Assembly (NCBI GenBank): GCA_020631075.1
Contig: JAHDHX010000003.1
Location: 62,001-126,000 of the forward strand
Source: Candidatus Altimarinota bacterium
GTDB lineage: Bacteria; Patescibacteriota; Gracilibacteria; UBA4473
Length of the DNA stretch: 64,000 bases
Direction of reading: 5' to 3'
Made by a program: the position numbers and the translations under genes. Below the pieces are notes generated by a model. The model was not told the origin of the DNA and ran no database searches. It saw only the letters and a program-made list of their open reading frames with translations. Numbering within the stretch: position 1 is the first letter of the stretch; each line of letters begins with the position of its first letter. This document shows positions 59,697-64,000 of this stretch, one piece after another.

Positions 59697-62600
59697 CTAA
59701 GGCGCATTGCGTAAATCTTCTTGTATTTTTTTGTAAATTAAAACCATGAGTAGTCCGCTCAGGGTCACGGCGCTCAGCACCCAGCGCCACCACCAGAGGT
59801 TTTTCCGCATGAAATAAACGGCGAAGTTGGTTTCAGTGTCGGTCATTTCTGGGCGCACAACCACCGTTTGGGTTAGGCCCCAGTGCGGTACTATTTCACT
59901 GGCTGATTGGTCGGTTTTCCACAGTGGGTGGTAGGCTTCTGGCAGGGCCAAGAGCAGGCGGTCAGTCTCAGGCGGGTGGGTGAGGTGGAGCTGCTTGCCA
60001 CTGGGGGTGGGGGTTGCGGTGAGGGTAACGGCGGGGTGGGGGGCGGGGCTGCGGAGGACGTCTTGCAGGGGGCCGCCAGTGGCTTCGTCGGCCAGGCGCT
60101 GCACCAGCACCCAGCTGTCGAGGAGGGGCAAGTCACCGTAGCGTTTCATAGTCAGACCGCGCACGGCTGTCTGTGACTCGGTGAAGCGGTTTTGCCGTGA
60201 CCACACCTGCCATTGCACATATTTCGTGCCCGAGGGCACGGTGACAAGTCGTTCGATCTCTGTCCAGGGCCAGGTGTCGCCCTCGGGGGTGTGCTGCAAG
60301 ATGTGGTAGTCAACAAATACGCGGTTTTCGTCCAAAAATATCAACTTGAAGTGTGGGCGGCGGGCAAACTGCGAACGGGCCTCAAACCGTAGCCAGTACT
60401 CGTCACCAGCGGTCACCTCGGCCAGGTCACTCGCGGTGATCGACCACCAGCACGAGCACCCCGCGGTGGTGTCGGCTATGGCTTCTTTTTCGGCGTTTAG
60501 GCGTACCTTGAGGTGGTCTGCGCCCAGGTCGACGCAGTCACAGCAGTCAGCGTTGCGCTCGGTGTCGCCTAAGGTATCTAGGTACCGATGTCGTTCGTAC
60601 CACTCGGCGTCATAGGCAAAAGGATGGAGCGACTCCGTGGACAGGAGGCTTGGGGAGGTGTCGCGGAGTTTGTGCTTCCAGATGGCTCGCCCTGGGAGGA
60701 GGTCGTAGGTGCCAGCGTGCACCATGGGGACGGCACCTGCCTGATGCACTGTGGGCCACTGCGGGGTGGGGAAATCGGCAGCTTGCAGAGCGGGTGACAG
60801 CACGGTGTGCTGCTCGACTGTGCGCTGTCGCCGCCCTGAGCGAAACACTTGGTGCTCGTCGGTGGCGCGGGCGTCTTCACTCATGTCTACGCCGACGTAC
60901 AGGTCATATTGTCCTGCCTCGGTCACGTCTACGCTGGCGGTGACGACCCCGTCGTTGAGCCGTACGCCTTGGCCGTTGGTCAGGGCGCTGCTGCGGCGGC
61001 CTGTCTGGATGTTGCCGCTGTGGTTCATCTCTAAACTTGGTTCAAGAACGGTCAGCCCCCGCGTGCGGGACCGCACCGCCGTGGCTTTCGCTTGGGCGGC
61101 TTGCCAGTCGTCTTCGGGCACGACCAGCACTTCATTGACGGCGTTGAAGCCTTGTACGTTGGTGATGGTCATCTGGCTGAGGCCCAGCGGTGGTGTCACG
61201 GTGCCGAGGTCTTCCCAGTACCATTGGTTTATGTCTGGGCTGCGGGTCAGTGCGGTGGCCGCCCAGCTGCCCAGCCCGAAGTCAACCTGTCCCCCAGCGC
61301 CCGAGTGCCAGACCCGCGCCAGCACACGGTGGGGGCGCTGGCCGTCGGCGGTGATGGGGATTGGGAGCTCATTGGGTACGGTGTGGGTGGCCAGTTGTCG
61401 GACTTCGAGGTCGTGCACCCACCAGTAGACGCGCTGGCTGGGGCGCTGGTGCGTCCAGAGCTGTAACCGCATGGTGCGAGCGGCGGCGGGGGTGATGAAA
61501 CTCCCCACAAAGCGCTGCACGTCGAAGCTGGCGGCCGCGTGGGGGGCTGTGACATACGACACGGTCAGTTCTTCACCAGCCTCGTCATAATATTTCACTT
61601 TGCCGTGGAGTCTGTCAGTGCCGTGGCCCGAGACCGTCAACCCAAAGCGATAGCCCATGAGGGGGTCAATGTCGATGGGCTGGCTGGTGACCACTTTCCA
61701 GTACTCCCCTCCCCCTTCGGTGATTTCTCCGCGGAGGTAAGGCAGGGCGTCGTAAACATTGGTCGGGGCGAAGTCGACCTCGATCACTTCGGGGTCATCG
61801 GCCACGAAAAAGTCAGCGTTGGTGCCCAATACATCTTCGGTCTGCAGGACGACTTTGCCGAGGTCGTCGAGTGGGGTGTGGGGAGGCACGTCGAGCGCCA
61901 TGGGGGAAGTGGTGAGGGCGATGCCCCGCCCACTGTCGCCCTGGCCGAGGCTCATCGTCAAACCCTGATGTTGCTGGTGCCAGCGCCAGTCAGGGCTGTT
62001 GACACTGCTCTTGGCCCACCGTGTGAAGGCGTCGGCTTGGTCGGTGTGGTCAAAGGGAGCGTAGCGGTGGCGCCTGTCGACCCAGAGGGTCGGCAGGTCG
62101 CTCGCAAACCGCTCGACCAGCAGGTCGCCCGCTTGCAGGGTGTCGGGGGACGGCACGGTTGACTGTTGGTCAGCCCACCACAGGGCGGTGTTGGTCATGT
62201 CTGACCCTGGGAGGGCTGACAGCACCTGCCCCCCTGCCCACCCCCCCAGTGACAGCACTGCCCGCCCCAGCACCCGCGGCTGGGTGATTTCTGAAATAGT
62301 TTCGCCGACGGCGGTCAGGTCCGCGCCCCACCAGTCACCGTGGCGGGTGACGGCACTCACCCCCAGTTGCCGCCCCAGTCCCCCGAGCATGTCTATGAGC
62401 TGGCTCCCCTGTCCGTAGATGTCACGGTGCAGCACGAGCTCACTCACCCCGAGGCTCCGCCACAGTGGCCCGAGCTGGTCGGTGAGGTTGTACTCCAGCT
62501 GATGCTCTGTCCAGTCGTACCACCGACGCCAGACAGGGGTGGTGCCTTCGGTGGGGTTGTAAGTGTGTCGCGTAGTGGAGTGGATGTCGAGCCCTGCGGT

Positions 62601-64000
62601 GGGGGCAGAGGGGTTCCAGGGGGTGGTGCCGACGGCGGTGTGGGGGGATTGCCAGGCTTCAAACCGTGGGAGGTACCCCACGCGAGTCGCCGCTGGGCGC
62701 CCAGCGGCCCAGTGCGCATAGGGCGCGGGGACGGCCACGGGGGCGTAACCCTGCAGTAAGTATTGTGCGTAGTGCGGAGCCCCCCCGCCCAGCACCGATA
62801 GGACTGTCAGCAAGCCCACGACCCCCTGCACGGCGCGGTGTCGCCGCGGGAGCAGCAGCGTAGTGCCCAGCTTTTGTGCCAGTGGCCGTAATTTCTGCCA
62901 CAGGGCGTGACGCCGTTCACAGACTTGGACCAGTGTCGTGAGGCCACTGCCCAGACAGAGGCTGTAGACTATGAGCACCAGCCCAGAGAGCTTGTCGGGG
63001 TCACGGAAAATAAACCCAATGGCGCCCGCCAACGGCCCGTCAAACACCAGCCAGAGCAGCAGCCCCCGCAATGGCCCCTGCGTGCCCATGCTCAGCCCCA
63101 AGAGCACCACCCCCAGCCCCACCCATGGTCGCAGCCACCGTCGCCAGAGGGCCGTCGCTGCGCCGCTGGCGATCACCACGCCCAGCCAGGCCCAACTGCC
63201 CCCCCACCAGAGGCCCGTGTCTGCGCGAGGCACGTCTGACCACCAGTACCCTGAGACGGTCAGCACCCTGCGCCAGTCACTCATGCGGGAAAAAAGCCCA
63301 ATGGTGTCGACGGTGTTGATGTTTGTCGGGCCTGCGCCTCCACCACTGGCCAACAGCATGGGGAGTAAAAAGTGCAGACTGAGGCCAAGGACCATCCCGC
63401 CCAGGGCGCCCAGCCGCACCCACGCCCACGGCACGGGGGCGTCAGTCGGCCTTCGGTCGACGCTCCGCCAGGCCACCGCCCACGCCAGCACCCCACCGAG
63501 GTAAAACCACCAGTGCACCGCCGCCCCCGCCAGCACCCAGAGCAGCGCCCCCCGCAGCAGGCGGCCGAGGGTTTGGGGGCTCCATATTTCGCGGTTGTCA
63601 GCCCAAAGGGCGCGCTCACACTGATGCAGCACCCACGGCCCCAGTGCCCACCCCGCCAGCAGGTAAATATGCTGCAAACGGTGCACCACCCACGGGTTGT
63701 GGAGGTACACCCCGCCCACCACGGCCAGCACGCCCCAGCGCGTCACCCACGGCAAAGTGGTTTGGGAGTCTTCTGACTGGCGGTGCCCCTGCCACAGGCG
63801 TATGACCCCCACGACCCCGACGGTGCCCAGCCCCCAGACGAGTAATGGGTAGAGTCCCTCCGCCCCCAGCCCCAGCAGCCACCCCACCAGCAGGAGCAGG
63901 GCGACCAGTGGGGCTCGGCTGAGGTTGAAAAAGTTTGGGTTTGACCACAGGTCGTTCCAGAGGGTGAAGGCCCGCTGGCCATAGACTTCGCTGCGGAGCC
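59697..64000 (-). CDS. large GT-C-like membrane glycosyltransferase, partial (AftD-like layout)
   Basis: The frame is open to the window edge: 1433 residues are visible and the N-terminus is missing. The first ~380 residues contain many membrane segments with the Trp/Gly/Leu-rich loops of GT-C enzymes (LWSNPNFFNLS, GPLAGAIGFIFRDPDKLSG). A long extracytoplasmic part follows with several beta-sandwich, carbohydrate-binding-like modules (for example around FGLGSWAAT and HFKLIFLDENRVF). A last membrane span is near the C-terminus (WVLSAVTLSGLLMVLIYK). The layout resembles AftD-type alpha-arabinofuranosyltransferases, which use polyprenyl-phosphate sugars; the sugar is unknown. It ends 52 bp before the giant surface protein gene on the same strand, so it may act in glycosylating surface polymers or that protein. 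Confidence 0.65.
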   Translation of the reverse strand, partial: LRSEVYGQRAFTLWNDLWSNPNFFNLSRAPLVALLLLVGWLLGLGAEGLYPLLVWGLGTVGVVGVIRLWQGHRQSEDSQTTLPWVTRWGVLAVVGGVYLHNPWVVHRLQHIYLLAGWALGPWVLHQCERALWADNREIWSPQTLGRLLRGALLWVLAGAAVHWWFYLGGVLAWAVAWRSVDRRPTDAPVPWAWVRLGALGGMVLGLSLHFLLPMLLASGGGAGPTNINTVDTIGLFSRMSDWRRVLTVSGYWWSDVPRADTGLWWGGSWAWLGVVIASGAATALWRRWLRPWVGLGVVLLGLSMGTQGPLRGLLLWLVFDGPLAGAIGFIFRDPDKLSGLVLIVYSLCLGSGLTTLVQVCERRHALWQKLRPLAQKLGTTLLLPRRHRAVQGVVGLLTVLSVLGGGAPHYAQYLLQGYAPVAVPAPYAHWAAGRPAATRVGYLPRFEAWQSPHTAVGTTPWNPSAPTAGLDIHSTTRHTYNPTEGTTPVWRRWYDWTEHQLEYNLTDQLGPLWRSLGVSELVLHRDIYGQGSQLIDMLGGLGRQLGVSAVTRHGDWWGADLTAVGETISEITQPRVLGRAVLSLGGWAGGQVLSALPGSDMTNTALWWADQQSTVPSPDTLQAGDLLVERFASDLPTLWVDRRHRYAPFDHTDQADAFTRWAKSSVNSPDWRWHQQHQGLTMSLGQGDSGRGIALTTSPMALDVPPHTPLDDLGKVVLQTEDVLGTNADFFVADDPEVIEVDFAPTNVYDALPYLRGEITEGGGEYWKVVTSQPIDIDPLMGYRFGLTVSGHGTDRLHGKVKYYDEAGEELTVSYVTAPHAAASFDVQRFVGSFITPAAARTMRLQLWTHQRPSQRVYWWVHDLEVRQLATHTVPNELPIPITADGQRPHRVLARVWHSGAGGQVDFGLGSWAATALTRSPDINQWYWEDLGTVTPPLGLSQMTITNVQGFNAVNEVLVVPEDDWQAAQAKATAVRSRTRGLTVLEPSLEMNHSGNIQTGRRSSALTNGQGVRLNDGVVTASVDVTEAGQYDLYVGVDMSEDARATDEHQVFRSGRRQRTVEQHTVLSPALQAADFPTPQWPTVHQAGAVPMVHAGTYDLLPGRAIWKHKLRDTSPSLLSTESLHPFAYDAEWYERHRYLDTLGDTERNADCCDCVDLGADHLKVRLNAEKEAIADTTAGCSCWWSITASDLAEVTAGDEYWLRFEARSQFARRPHFKLIFLDENRVFVDYHILQHTPEGDTWPWTEIERLVTVPSGTKYVQWQVWSRQNRFTESQTAVRGLTMKRYGDLPLLDSWVLVQRLADEATGGPLQDVLRSPAPHPAVTLTATPTPSGKQLHLTHPPETDRLLLALPEAYHPLWKTDQSASEIVPHWGLTQTVVVRPEMTDTETNFAVYFMRKNLWWWRWVLSAVTLSGLLMVLIYKKIQEDLRNAP

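Noticed and set aside
1-64000. Recoded UGA (Gly) as in Gracilibacteria/Absconditabacteria
   Set aside because: Complete conserved proteins (UvrB, GlmS, DnaJ, PyrC) need no UGA read-through, and UGA serves as a stop, for example in the MmeI-like gene.
1-64000. tRNA genes
   Set aside because: No GTTCRANNC-type T-loop in a cloverleaf context was noticed on either strand; a tRNAscan run would settle it.

Overview
The window looks like a chromosome fragment of an uncultivated bacterium. A member of the Patescibacteria/CPR, perhaps Peregrinibacteria-like, is the best guess from gene content: giant DUF11 surface proteins, a sortase, compact operons, few recognisable Shine-Dalgarno sites. No rRNA or other marker is present, so this placement is an inference. 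The standard bacterial code fits: TGA is used as a stop, so the UGA=Gly code of Gracilibacteria/Absconditabacteria is not in use. No tRNA, rRNA, CRISPR array or complete insertion sequence was recognised.

Layout. (a) 1-10.4 kb is visibly AT-richer than the rest and looks accessory. It holds an MmeI-like restriction-modification enzyme coupled to a HEPN/AbiU2-like partner, a five-gene envelope cassette (Cys-rich secreted protein, MauE-like membrane protein, double-DUF305 protein, thioredoxin-like lipoprotein, His-rich membrane protein), a YdeI/OmdA-like fragment, two convergent ATP-grasp ligases and a MITE-like element. (b) 10.4-27.2 kb: dnaJ under a CIRCE-like operator; a cell-wall operon (membrane-anchored MurF-like ligase, DegT-type aminotransferase, FemX/FemAB-like transferase) divergent from a polytopic transporter; glmS; a flavin oxidoreductase broken by an in-frame TAG; uvrB; an alpha/beta hydrolase; a secreted protein; a DUF2130 protein; two small unknowns. 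(c) 27.2-37.1 kb: a structured intergenic region with a TATAAT box, dGTPase, pyrC, rpmA, small unknowns, a SnoaL-like protein, a phage-holin-4_2-type membrane protein, a 1201-aa surface protein and class I fructose-bisphosphate aldolase. (d) 37.3-41.9 kb: three photolyase/cryptochrome-superfamily genes, a DUF2256 zinc-ribbon gene overlapping one of them, and a small Cys/His protein, in two divergent operons with overlapping -10 boxes. (e) 42.5-45.1 kb: a DEAD-box RNA helicase and a secreted protein, both ending in Arg/Gly-rich tails. (f) 45.2-64 kb: a 4811-aa surface protein and an incomplete large membrane protein resembling GT-C glycosyltransferases.

Three points stand out. The 4811-aa protein seems to carry a sortase substrate motif (LPRTG, residues 4482-4486), two SLH-like repeats and a complete-looking sortase domain (H4696, C4764, R4771) in one chain after about 28 DUF11 modules. 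This would be a surface fibre fused to its own transpeptidase. Second, four ~190-bp elements of two unrelated internal sequences share terminal inverted repeats and TA target duplications; three of the four provide the TAG stop codon of a neighbouring gene. Third, many genes have a -10 box 6-8 nt before the start codon, implying widespread leaderless mRNAs; this pattern helped choose several starts.
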